This document shows, piece after piece, positions 1 to 6,518 of a stretch of DNA of 10,385 nucleotides. Source of the stretch: Paracoccaceae bacterium (lineage in GTDB: Bacteria; Pseudomonadota; Alphaproteobacteria; Rhodobacterales; Rhodobacteraceae); the NCBI GenBank assembly GCA_024304875.1, contig JAMWZF010000088.1:1-10385 (forward strand), written 5' to 3'. A program made the translations under genes and the position numbers. The notes under the pieces were generated by a model that searched no databases, was not told where the DNA came from, and saw only the letters and a list, made by a program, of their open reading frames with translations. How positions within the stretch are numbered: the stretch's first letter is position 1; each line of letters begins with the position of its first letter.

Positions 1-1
1 C

Positions 2-460
2 GAGCCGCCGCAGGCCCTGATCAACCGCTGGATCGTGCCGCTCGAGGAAAGCAAGGACATCCTGGCCCTGCAGTCGGGCGAGAAGTTCGAGGTGCCTTTC
101 GACACGCTCGTGATCTTCTCGACCAACTTCCACCCGAACGAGATCTTCGACAAGGCGGCGCTCCGCCGGATCTTCTACAAGATCAAGATCGACGGTCCGA
201 ACCAGGAGGATTTCCTCAAGATCTTCGCCCTGGTCGCGCGCAAGAAGAAGATGCCGCTGGACGAGGCCGCCCTCATCCACCTGCTGAACAACAAGTACCC
301 GACGATCGACAACATCTACGCCAACTACCAGCCGGTGTTCCTGATCGACCAGATGATCGCGATCTGCGAATTCGAGGGCATCCCCTACCAGATGACCCCC
401 GAGCTGGTGGACCGGGCCTGGGCGAACATGTTCGTGCGCGAAGAGGCGATCGTCCACTAA
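2..460 (+). CDS. AAA+ ATPase-like protein, C-terminal part (5' truncated)
   Basis: The reading frame is open from base 2 with no start codon in view, so the gene begins upstream of the window. 152 residues are visible before the TAA at 458-460. A hydrophobic strand ending in Phe-Ser-Thr-Asn (bases 116-127) looks like an AAA+ sensor-1 motif. It is followed by an Ala-Leu-Arg-Arg-Ile segment (bases 158-172) that matches the arginine-finger region of AAA+ proteins. The rest is a helical lid-type domain rich in charged residues. The Walker A and B motifs would lie upstream and cannot be checked. From family knowledge it would be a cytoplasmic ATP-driven remodeller, but the substrate is unknown. 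An internal GTG at 35 is not a credible start because the conserved-looking frame continues upstream of it. I am confident that it is coding and moderately confident of the AAA+ assignment. Confidence 0.75.
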   Translation, partial: EPPQALINRWIVPLEESKDILALQSGEKFEVPFDTLVIFSTNFHPNEIFDKAALRRIFYKIKIDGPNQEDFLKIFALVARKKKMPLDEAALIHLLNNKYPTIDNIYANYQPVFLIDQMIAICEFEGIPYQMTPELVDRAWANMFVREEAIVH

Positions 461-520
461 TCCTGGCCGTCCCGACCCCAGGTCCCGGGCGTCACCTGAC
501 CCGACTGTCGGAGCCAAAGT

Positions 521-553
521 CCCGGGGACCGCGCCACCATCGCGGCCCCCGGG
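521..553. terminator. Strong GC-rich hairpin between convergent gene ends
   Basis: Bases 521-533 pair with 541-553 as a 13-bp stem with a single A/C mismatch around a 7-base loop. It lies between the stop of the AAA+-like gene (460) and the stop of the minus-strand MFS gene (575). No T-tract follows on the plus strand. On the minus strand the stem is followed by ACTTT, a weak T-run. It probably helps end transcription from one or both sides, but it is not a canonical intrinsic terminator. Confidence 0.5.
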
Positions 554-562
554 GGCACCCGT

Positions 563-580
563 GCCTGAAGGGGTTCAGGC
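563..580. terminator. Small perfect hairpin over the MFS stop codon
   Basis: A perfect 7-bp inverted repeat, GCCTGAA / TTCAGGC, with a 4-base GGGG loop. It spans the TGA stop of the minus-strand MFS gene and lies just before the larger hairpin in transcription order. It may stabilise the mRNA 3' end or assist termination. No T-tract is adjacent. Confidence 0.35.
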
Positions 581-2077
581 TCGGGCGGCACTCTCCAGCG
601 GCATCTCCCTCAGGGACAGGGAGACCACGGTCGCCAGCAGGGCCAGCACCGTCGCCGCCAGAAATATCGGATGCAGGGCCAGGCTGTAGCCATGCAGAAC
701 AACCTGCTGCGCGCCCTCGTCGAGGACGGCCAGCGTCTCGGGGCCGAAGCCCGACACCGAGGCGCCCTCTGGCAGCGCCCCGCCGATCTGCTCGGTCAGG
801 CCGACGGCGAAGACGGCACCGAAGCCCGCCGTGCCGACAGAACCGCCGATCAGCCGGAACATGTTCGCGCTGGCGGTGCCGACGCCCAGCATCGACCGCG
901 GCACCGCGTTCTGGATCGCGGCCACGCCGATGGCAAAGACGGGCCCGAGGCCGAGGCCGACCATGACCATGGCGATGACCACACCGGTGAGGCCGCTGGT
1001 CTCGTCCAGGAAGGACAGCCAGAGCATCGCGCCGGCCAGCAGCGCGGTCGAGACGATCGGCAGCGCCTTGTAGCGCCCGGTGCGCGACATGATCTGCCCC
1101 GCGCCCCAGCTCGACCCGATGAGGCCCACCATCATCGGTGCCAGGAACAGGCCCGACTGCGCGGGGGACATGCCCTGAACCACCTGCAGGTAGGGCGGCA
1201 TGAAGGCGATGGTGCCGAACATCGCCATGCCGACGAGGAAGCCGACCACGTTGGAGACGAGGAAGGCGTTCATCTTGAACAGTTCCAGCGGCAGGATCGG
1301 GTCCGCCGCCCGCCGCTCCACCGCGATGAAGGCTGCCAGCGCCGCGCCCCCCAGGCCGACGAGCGACAGGAAGCCGGCGCCGGAATAGGGCAGCACGGTG
1401 CCGCCGAGATTGGCGGCAAGGACCACCGAGGAGAGCGTCGTGGCCAAGAGGCCCGCGCCGAGGACGTCGAGCGGCGGGCGCTTGCCCGGCACCGTCGCGG
1501 GCAGGGCGAAGCCGAGGACGATGAAGGCGACGAGGCCGATGGGGAAGTTGACGAAGAAGATCCAGTGCCAGCCGATCGTGCTGACGATCAGGCCGCCCAG
1601 AAGCGGGCCGATCACCGTCGACACGCCGAAGGCCGCGCCCAGCATGCCCTGCGCCTTGCCCAGCTCCCGCGGGGGCAGCACGTCAGCTACGACGGCCATC
1701 GAGACGACGATGAGCCCGCCGCCGGCCAGGCCCTGGATCAGCCGGGCGGCAATCAGCATGGTCATGTTCTGGGCGAAGCCGGCCAAGGTCGCGCCGGCGA
1801 CGAAGATCAGGATACCGGCCTGGATCACCACCTTGCGGCCCCAGACGTCCCCCAGCTTGCCCGCGACAGGCGCGCCGATGGTCGAGGCCAGCAGGTAGGA
1901 GGTCAGCACCCAGGTGATGTGCTCGGCCCCGCCGAGGTCGGCCACCATGACCGGCATCGCCGTCGTCACGATGGTTTGGCCGAGCGAGGCGAAGAGCAAT
2001 GTTATCACGACCGCCGACAAAGTCAGGCGGACGGACGCGCGGCTCTCGGCTTCACCGATCCCTTCGGATACACTCAT
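575..2077 (-). CDS. MFS multidrug exporter, DHA2 (EmrB/QacA) family
   Basis: A 500-residue integral membrane protein with about fourteen hydrophobic segments, the usual size and topology of DHA2-family proton-coupled drug exporters of the inner membrane. Visible motifs are the first-helix signature near residues 32-56 (Gln-Thr-Ile-Val ... Leu-Gly-Gly ... Trp), motif A GKLGDVWGRK at 73-82, a motif-B-like ARLIQGLAGG at 111-120, and the antiporter motif C around 147-164 containing GPLLGG. A Trp-His-Trp-Ile-Phe-Phe-Val-Asn-Phe-Pro segment near 170-179 is also typical. The start ATG is preceded by GGAG (2090-2087) at 9 bases. The gene is transcribed divergently from a MarR-type regulator 92 bp away, which points to ligand-responsive repression. 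The substrate cannot be read from the sequence; a toxic hydrophobic compound or antibiotic is an inference. There is no sign of frameshift or truncation. Confidence 0.93.
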   Translation of the reverse strand: MSVSEGIGEAESRASVRLTLSAVVITLLFASLGQTIVTTAMPVMVADLGGAEHITWVLTSYLLASTIGAPVAGKLGDVWGRKVVIQAGILIFVAGATLAGFAQNMTMLIAARLIQGLAGGGLIVVSMAVVADVLPPRELGKAQGMLGAAFGVSTVIGPLLGGLIVSTIGWHWIFFVNFPIGLVAFIVLGFALPATVPGKRPPLDVLGAGLLATTLSSVVLAANLGGTVLPYSGAGFLSLVGLGGAALAAFIAVERRAADPILPLELFKMNAFLVSNVVGFLVGMAMFGTIAFMPPYLQVVQGMSPAQSGLFLAPMMVGLIGSSWGAGQIMSRTGRYKALPIVSTALLAGAMLWLSFLDETSGLTGVVIAMVMVGLGLGPVFAIGVAAIQNAVPRSMLGVGTASANMFRLIGGSVGTAGFGAVFAVGLTEQIGGALPEGASVSGFGPETLAVLDEGAQQVVLHGYSLALHPIFLAATVLALLATVVSLSLREMPLESAARA

Positions 2078-2107
2078 TGGCTATGGCTCCTGCCCCGGCT
2101 TGCGGGC

Positions 2108-2136
2108 TTGAACGGTATATGTGCCTGTAGCATATA
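2108..2136 (+). promoter_or_regulatory. Promoter for the MarR gene
   Basis: TTGAAC (2108-2113) is followed after exactly 17 bases by CATATA (2131-2136). The start site would be near 2143, leaving a leader of about 27 bases before the GTG start at 2170. It lies on top of the oppositely directed MFS promoter, so the two probably compete for RNA polymerase. Confidence 0.5.
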
Positions 2137-2144
2137 TATGTCAA
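2116..2144 (-). promoter_or_regulatory. Promoter for the MFS gene
   Basis: Reading the minus strand, a consensus -35 TTGACA (2144-2139) is separated by exactly 17 bases from a -10-like CATATA (2121-2116). The start site would be near 2109, giving a leader of about 32 bases that contains the GGAG ribosome site. The -10 matches consensus at only three of six positions (A, T, A), so the -35 and the spacing carry the call. Confidence 0.6.
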
Positions 2145-2169
2145 CATCACACGAGGCCACGGAGGGTAC

Positions 2170-2787
2170 GTGGGCAGCAGGGACGACGCGATCAAGGAAC
2201 GGCTGGGTCATCTCGGCGTGGATTCGGAGCGCGCCGACGCGGTGCTGGAGCTGGACGCGGTGCTGCAACGCTGGCGGCGCAAGTCGCTCAAACGCGAGCT
2301 GGGACTCCGCGCGATCTCCGAACTGGGCCTGTCGCTTGAACTGGCACAACTGGACGCGCTGGTCGCCGTCTGGGCCCCGTCGAACGAATTCGGCCAGCCC
2401 GAAGAGGGCGAGACGACCGTAGGCCTCGTCGCCACCCGCCTCGGCATCGACCCCTCCCGCGCCTCGCGCCTGACCTCGGACCTCATCCGCCTCGGCCTCG
2501 TCCGCCGCGGGGTCAGCCAGGAGGACGCCCGCCGCGCGACCCTCGAGGTGACCGAGGACGGCGGCCGCATCATCCAGGCGATCCGGGCTTTCAAGTTCCT
2601 GACCCTGGGCAGCTTTCTCGCCAGCTGGGAGATGGACGAGATCGAGCAGCTGATCGCCCTGACCTCGCGCTTCGTCGACTGGCACAGCGCCCCCGCCGAC
2701 CCCACCGGCGTCATCGCCGCCGAGATCGCCGAGATCCGCGAGGACATCGCCGACCTCGCCGCCGGCCGGACGGACGACGGGGACTAG
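2170..2787 (+). CDS. MarR-family winged-helix transcriptional regulator
   Basis: A 205-residue cytoplasmic DNA-binding protein. A helical N-terminal dimerisation region (about residues 20-70) is followed by a winged helix at about 80-130. The putative recognition helix lies around 94-107 (Asp-Pro-Ser-Arg-Ala-Ser-Arg-Leu-Thr), and the wing near 110-128 has the arginine-rich RRG...DARRATLEVT pattern usual for MarR proteins. A C-terminal helical extension (about 145-200) makes it longer than the typical 140-160 residues. The GTG start is preceded by GGAGG (2161-2165) with a 4-base spacer; the nearby ATG at 2138 is out of frame. The adjacent divergent exporter and the shared symmetric promoter region suggest it represses both the pump and itself until a ligand binds, as in EmrR/MarR systems. 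This regulation is inferred. The stop overlaps that of the next, convergent gene. Confidence 0.9.
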   Translation: MGSRDDAIKERLGHLGVDSERADAVLELDAVLQRWRRKSLKRELGLRAISELGLSLELAQLDALVAVWAPSNEFGQPEEGETTVGLVATRLGIDPSRASRLTSDLIRLGLVRRGVSQEDARRATLEVTEDGGRIIQAIRAFKFLTLGSFLASWEMDEIEQLIALTSRFVDWHSAPADPTGVIAAEIAEIREDIADLAAGRTDDGD

Positions 2788-3152
2788 TCGCCGGGCCGGC
2801 AGGAAATGTAGGGCGCGAACCCGCCCCAGATCATCCGCTTGCCGTCCACCGGCACGAGGGAGGGATCGTTCCAGTCCTCCGCCATCTGCGCCTCGACCGC
2901 CGCATTGCCCGCATCGCGGGCCGCCCGGTCCGGCCAGACGATCCAGCCGACCACCACCGTCTCGTCCGCCTCGCATTTGACCGCCATGGGAAAGGACGTG
3001 ATCTTGCCCTCGGGCACATCGTCGCCCCACCATTCGTGCATCTCCAGGGCGCCCGCGTCCCGGAAGCGGGGCCAGACCTCCTCGGCCTGCCGCTTGTAGA
3101 TTTCCTTGCCGTTGGTCTTCACGGCGAGAACATACATATCGACATAGGGCAT
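2784..3152 (-). CDS. DUF1428 family protein (YbaA-like)
   Basis: A 122-residue small soluble protein. The opening Met-Pro-Tyr-Val-Asp-Met-Tyr-Val-Leu-Ala-Val and the C-terminal Asp-Gly-Lys-Arg-Met-Ile-Trp-Gly-Gly-Phe match what I recall of DUF1428 proteins, which have a dimeric alpha/beta-barrel-type fold and no settled function (E. coli YbaA is the usual relative). The length fits the family. The frame stays open 25 codons further upstream, but the start at 3152 is preferred: it gives the family N-terminus and has GGAGGA (3162-3157) with a 4-base spacer. The last four bases overlap the MarR stop in a shared CTAG. A TATAGT on the minus strand (3197-3192) is a plausible -10. Confidence 0.88.
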   Translation of the reverse strand: MPYVDMYVLAVKTNGKEIYKRQAEEVWPRFRDAGALEMHEWWGDDVPEGKITSFPMAVKCEADETVVVGWIVWPDRAARDAGNAAVEAQMAEDWNDPSLVPVDGKRMIWGGFAPYISCRPGD

Positions 3153-3191
3153 GGGGTCCTCCCGGCTTGCCGTGCCTGCGATCCTGCCCCA

Positions 3192-3199
3192 ACTATAGC
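3192..3199. promoter_or_regulatory. Shared TATA-type element between divergent DUF1428 and helicase genes
   Basis: A palindromic CTATAG core (3193-3198) can serve as a -10 in both directions: TATAGT reading left (five of six to consensus) and TATAGC reading right. Leftward, the start site would be near 3185, about 33 bases before the DUF1428 start. Rightward, it would be at or next to the helicase ATG at 3205. No good -35 was found on either side, so this is a modest call. Confidence 0.35.
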
Positions 3200-3204
3200 C
3201 GTCC

Positions 3205-5619
3205 ATGACCGCCCTCGCCCCTCCCATTTCCGACTGGTTCGCCGCCCGTGGCTGGGCCCCCCATCCGCATCAGCTCGACATGCTGGCGCGGTCGGGGGAC
3301 CCCGCGCTCCTGCTGATCGCGCCGACCGGCGGGGGCAAGACGCTGGCCGGCTTCCTGCCGACCCTGAACGAACTGGCCGAGGCGTCGCGGGAGGGGCTTC
3401 ACACCCTCTACGTCTCGCCGCTGAAGGCCCTTGCGGCGGACATCAAGCGCAACCTCACCGGCCCGATCGCCGAGATGGGCCTGCCGATACGGGTCGAGGA
3501 CCGGACCGGCGACACCTCGGCCAGTCAGAAAAAGCGCCAGAGGGTCGACCCGCCCCAGATCCTGCTGACCACGCCCGAAAGCCTTGCCCTGCTGACCTCC
3601 TACGAGGACGCCCCCCGCATGTTCGCGGGGCTGGAGCGGATCATCGTGGACGAGATCCACGCCCTTGCGGAATCCAAGCGCGGCGACCAGCTGATGCTGG
3701 CCCTCTCGCGGCTGCAAAGCATGGCGCCGGGCCTGCGCCGCGTCGGCCTCTCCGCCACGGTCGAGGACCCCGCCGCCATCGCGGGGCAGCTGGCCCGGCA
3801 CCCGGACCCCTGCCCGATCCTGCACGCCGACCCCGGCCCGGACCCCGACATCTCCATGCTGGTCACGGACGAACCGCCCCCCTGGGCCGGCGGCGGTGCA
3901 GCCTATTCGATCCCGCGGGTGCTCGAGGAAGTGCGCCGGCACAAGACGACCCTCATCTTCCACAACACGCGGGCGCAGGCCGAGATCTTCTTCCACAACC
4001 TCTGGCTGGCGAACGAGGAGGACCTGCCCATCGGCATCCACCACGGGTCTCTTTCGCGCGAACAGCGGATGCGGGTCGAGGCGGCGATGGTGAACGGGGA
4101 CCTGCGGGCCATCGTCTGCACCGGGTCTCTCGACCTCGGGATCGACTGGGGCGACGTGGACCTCGTCATCCAGATCGGCGCGCCCAAGAACGTCAAGCGC
4201 CTGATCCAGCGGATCGGCCGGGCGAACCACCGCTACAACGCGCCCTCCAAGGCCCTGCTGGTGCCCGCGAACCGGTTCGAAGTGGTGGAATGCGTCTCGG
4301 CGCTGGAGGCGGCCAAGGCGCGAGATCTGGACGGTGACCCAAAAGGCCCGGGCCCCCGCGACGTGCTCTGCCAGCACATCCTGATCCGCGCCTCCGCCGG
4401 CCCCTTCGACGCGGACGAGCTCTATGACGAGGTGAAGACCGTCGGCGCCTATGCCCGGCTGACCCGCGCGGCCTTCGACGACTGCCTGGCCTTCGTGGCG
4501 ACCGGCGGCTACGCGCTCCGCGCCTACGACAAGTGGCAGCGGCTGAAACAGACGGACGGCAACTGGCACCTGCGCGACCCCCGCGCCGCGACGCGCATCC
4601 GCATGAACATCGGCACGATCCAGGACACCGACACGCTGAAGGTGCGCTTCCGTGGCAGCCACAAGATGCTGGGCGAGGTGGAGGAGAACTTCGCCGCCAC
4701 CCTCACCCCCGGCGACACCTTCCTGATCGGCGGCCAGGTGGTGCGCTACGAGGGGCTGCGCGAGATGACGGTCGAGGTCTCCCGCCGCGCCGACAAGCAG
4801 CCCAAGATCGCGACCTTCATGGGGACAAAGTTCGCGACCTCCACACAGCTCTCCCAGCGCATCCTGCGCATGTTCCGGCAGGACGACTGGCCCGAGCTGC
4901 CCGGGCACACGGCGGATTGGCTGCACCTCCAGCGCGAGATGTCCAAGCTGCCCGCGACGGACCGGATCCTCTGCGAGACCTACGGCTTCAAGGGCCGCCA
5001 CTACCTCTGCGCCTACGGCTTTGCCGGGCGGAACGCGCAACAGACGCTGGGGCTCCTGCTCACCCAGCGGATGGAGGCGCAGGGGCTGGCCCCCCTCGGC
5101 TTCGTCTCCTCCGACTACGCCACTCTGATCTGGGGGCTGGAGGAGGTGACGGACCCCGCCCCCCTCTTCGACCCCGGCACCCTGCGCGAGGATTTCGAAC
5201 ACTGGCTGGGCGGCAACGCGGTGATGAAGCGGACCTTCCGGGCGGTGGCCACGGTGGCCGGGCTGATCGAGCGGAACCTGCCCCAGTCGGCGCGCAAGAC
5301 CGGGCGGCAGGCGACGTTTTCGTCGGACATCCTCTACGACACCCTGTCGAAATACGACCCCGATCACCTGCTCTTGCAGATCACGAAGGAGGAAGCCCTC
5401 CGCGGCCTCGTCGACTTCGGCCGGATCGAGGAGATGCTGACCCGGACGGCAGGGCGGATCGACCATCTGAAGACGGGCGGGCTGACGCCCCTGTCCGCGC
5501 CGCTTCTGCTGGAGCCCGGCGTGGTGCCGGTCTCGGGCATGGGAGCGCAGCGGCTGCTCGAGGCCGAGGCGCGGGCGCTGATGGCCGAGGCGGGGCTGGA
5601 CCGGCTGGGGGCGGAGTGA
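3205..5619 (+). CDS. Lhr-like DEXH helicase, ligase-associated DNA damage response type
   Basis: An 804-residue superfamily-2 helicase, the normal length for the ligase-associated DEXH-box helicase family related to the core of Lhr. It is an ATP-driven nucleic-acid translocase presumed to act in DNA repair. Visible motifs: Q-motif Gln23 in HPHQL; Walker A APTGGGKT at 39-46; a TTPESL segment; Walker B DEIH at 149-152; SAT at 183-185; a motif-V region with GSLDLGIDWG; and motif VI QRIGRANHR starting at Gln335. The C-terminal half (about 380-804) corresponds to the winged-helix and Lhr-type accessory domains and is uninterrupted. No Shine-Dalgarno sequence precedes the ATG, and a TATA-like element ends six bases before it, so translation may be leaderless. 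In many bacteria this gene sits with an ATP-dependent ligase, an exonuclease and the phosphoesterase PdeM; none is seen here. Confidence 0.92.
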   Translation: MTALAPPISDWFAARGWAPHPHQLDMLARSGDPALLLIAPTGGGKTLAGFLPTLNELAEASREGLHTLYVSPLKALAADIKRNLTGPIAEMGLPIRVEDRTGDTSASQKKRQRVDPPQILLTTPESLALLTSYEDAPRMFAGLERIIVDEIHALAESKRGDQLMLALSRLQSMAPGLRRVGLSATVEDPAAIAGQLARHPDPCPILHADPGPDPDISMLVTDEPPPWAGGGAAYSIPRVLEEVRRHKTTLIFHNTRAQAEIFFHNLWLANEEDLPIGIHHGSLSREQRMRVEAAMVNGDLRAIVCTGSLDLGIDWGDVDLVIQIGAPKNVKRLIQRIGRANHRYNAPSKALLVPANRFEVVECVSALEAAKARDLDGDPKGPGPRDVLCQHILIRASAGPFDADELYDEVKTVGAYARLTRAAFDDCLAFVATGGYALRAYDKWQRLKQTDGNWHLRDPRAATRIRMNIGTIQDTDTLKVRFRGSHKMLGEVEENFAATLTPGDTFLIGGQVVRYEGLREMTVEVSRRADKQPKIATFMGTKFATSTQLSQRILRMFRQDDWPELPGHTADWLHLQREMSKLPATDRILCETYGFKGRHYLCAYGFAGRNAQQTLGLLLTQRMEAQGLAPLGFVSSDYATLIWGLEEVTDPAPLFDPGTLREDFEHWLGGNAVMKRTFRAVATVAGLIERNLPQSARKTGRQATFSSDILYDTLSKYDPDHLLLQITKEEALRGLVDFGRIEEMLTRTAGRIDHLKTGGLTPLSAPLLLEPGVVPVSGMGAQRLLEAEARALMAEAGLDRLGAE

Positions 5620-5626
5620 CGCGGCT

Positions 5627-5850
5627 GACAAATCGTTAACGCGGCCCGGCGCCAACCTTCGTTAATTCGGATTTTCCATTCTAGAACATAACCATGTGCG
5701 GAATCGAGGGCTTCAGGCCTCTAGAGTCCTGGAGTCCCGGACAGGGGCGAAAGGTGTGCCTCGACACCCTGCCCGGCCTGCCGAAATCACCTGTTCCCAA
5801 GCGACCCAATCCGCCGCAGACTACCGGTGCACGGGTGTCGGAGACCTCGC
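5627..5850 (+). promoter_or_regulatory. Gene-free leader with AT-rich promoter-like segment and two hairpins
   Basis: An AT-rich island (about 5627-5692) contains GTTAAC (5635-5640), GTTAAT (5661-5666), a TTCTAGAA palindrome (5678-5685) and -10-like TAGAAC or CATAAC (5682-5692). It is followed by two adjacent hairpins. In hairpin 1, bases 5708-5717 pair with 5728-5738 (one bulge, one wobble). In hairpin 2, 5737-5746 pair with 5767-5776 (one A/C mismatch), with an inner TGT/ACA pairing. I recognise no known riboswitch. It could be a structured 5' leader of the next gene, a small RNA, or the 3' end of the helicase transcript. The open frame through it beginning Met-Cys-Gly-Ile has no ribosome site and does not look like protein. 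Confidence 0.35.
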
Positions 5851-6399
5851 ATGGCCAAGTTCATCTACGCCCTCAACGTCTCCCTCGACGGCTACGTCGA
5901 CCACGACACGCCGGGCATGGTCCCCGACGCCGATCTGTTCCGGCACTTCATCGACGACGTCGCCGCCACGCGGCAGTGCATCTACGGCACCCGGATGTAC
6001 CGGATCATGCGCTACTGGGACGGCGCCGAGCGGGACCAGCACGACGGCGGGCAGCCGGACCTTGCGGACTACACCGCGGCCTGGCGGGCGATGCACAAAT
6101 GGGTCGTCTCCTCGTCCCTCGCCGAAGTCGGGCCCAACGCGACGCTCGTGACCGGGGACCTCGTCCCTTTCGCCCGCCGGCTCAAGGCCGAAGAGCAGGG
6201 CGACATCGAGGTCGCCGGCACCCGCATCGCCCAGAGCCTGACCGAGGCCGGGCTGATCGACGAATACAGGCTCTACCTCCACCCCGTCGTCGCCGGTGGC
6301 GGCACGCGGTATTTCGCCGGCGCCGCGCCGCGTCTGCGCCTGACCGCGAGCAAGAGGATCGGGGGCGACGTCATCCGGCTGACCTACGTTCCGGCCTGA
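5851..6399 (+). CDS. Dihydrofolate-reductase-fold family protein (RibD C-terminal-like)
   Basis: A 182-residue soluble protein of the RibD C-terminal/DHFR-like superfamily, presumed to be an NAD(P)H-dependent reductase of unknown substrate. Family signs are the N-terminal strand followed by SLDGYV at 11-16, YGTRMY at 45-50, an IEVAGTRIAQ nucleotide-binding-type segment at 119-128, and the C-terminal GLIDEYRLYLHPVVAGGGTR region at about 134-153. The ATG is preceded by GGAG (5840-5843) at 7 bases. An in-frame GTG at 5827 would add eight residues that do not fit the family, so it was not used. It is not the folate-pathway DHFR itself: it lacks the usual FolA opening and is closer to the YwjB/YyaP group. 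It lies 231 bp after the helicase and 119 bp before ptsP on the same strand, with separate promoters likely. Confidence 0.88.
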   Translation: MAKFIYALNVSLDGYVDHDTPGMVPDADLFRHFIDDVAATRQCIYGTRMYRIMRYWDGAERDQHDGGQPDLADYTAAWRAMHKWVVSSSLAEVGPNATLVTGDLVPFARRLKAEEQGDIEVAGTRIAQSLTEAGLIDEYRLYLHPVVAGGGTRYFAGAAPRLRLTASKRIGGDVIRLTYVPA

Positions 6400-6402
6400 C
6401 CC

Positions 6403-6419
6403 CCGCGCCCCCTTCGCGG
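6403..6419 (+). terminator. Weak terminator candidate after the DHFR-like gene
   Basis: CCGCG (6403-6407) pairs with CGCGG (6415-6419) around a 7-base loop, followed by a pyrimidine-rich stretch with CTTCCCTTTT. The stem is short and the T-run imperfect, so only partial termination is likely. Confidence 0.3.
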
Positions 6420-6429
6420 AAACTTCCCT

Positions 6430-6458
6430 TTTCCTACCCGCCTTCCATCGCCTATACC
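6430..6458 (+). promoter_or_regulatory. Weak promoter candidate for ptsP
   Basis: TATACC (6453-6458) lies 17 bases downstream of TTTCCT (6430-6435), giving a leader of about 54 bases before the ptsP ATG. Both hexamers are weak, so the call is tentative. Nothing else is evident in the 119-bp gap. Confidence 0.25.
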
Positions 6459-6518
6459 TCTCCCTCGGGTTGCGCGGCGCGTTGCCCGGCGGGAAGCGAG
6501 CGGGGACAGACAGCCAGA

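Larger units (their letters stand above)
2108..2144. promoter_or_regulatory. Dyad-symmetric operator candidate for the MarR regulator
   Basis: The segment is symmetric about base 2126: TTGA-N4-TATATG-N9-CATATA-N4-TCAA. The inner arms are the two -10 hexamers and the outer arms are parts of the two -35 hexamers. MarR-family dimers typically bind 15-20 bp AT-rich pseudo-palindromes that overlap promoters of divergent genes. The inner 21 bp (2116-2136) is the best candidate. An additional perfect 10-bp palindrome, CATATATATG, lies at 2131-2140. Binding here would block both promoters. Confidence 0.55.

Noticed and set aside
671..2422. 583-codon plus-strand open frame opposite the MFS gene
   Set aside because: Extremely rich in Arg, Gly, His, Asp and Glu; it is the complement of membrane-protein codons and crosses into the MarR gene in another frame.
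2074..3192. 372-codon minus-strand open frame across DUF1428 and MarR genes
   Set aside because: Out of frame with DUF1428 and antisense to MarR, both of which have family motifs and ribosome sites.
3193..5655. Very long minus-strand open frame (820 codons) opposite the helicase gene
   Set aside because: Biased composition rich in Arg, Gly, Val, His and Asp with no recognisable motifs. It mirrors a well-supported helicase on the plus strand and results from high GC at third codon positions.
5635..5666. Pair of TTAA-containing motifs considered as a CtrA binding site
   Set aside because: The two TTAA cores are 22 bases apart rather than the expected 7, so the CtrA pattern is not met.
5694..6518. 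In-frame extension upstream of ptsP beginning Met-Cys-Gly-Ile, reminiscent of class II glutamine amidotransferases
   Set aside because: Only the first few residues resemble that family, there is no ribosome site, the rest is low-complexity Arg/Pro-rich, and it overlaps the DHFR-like gene in another frame.
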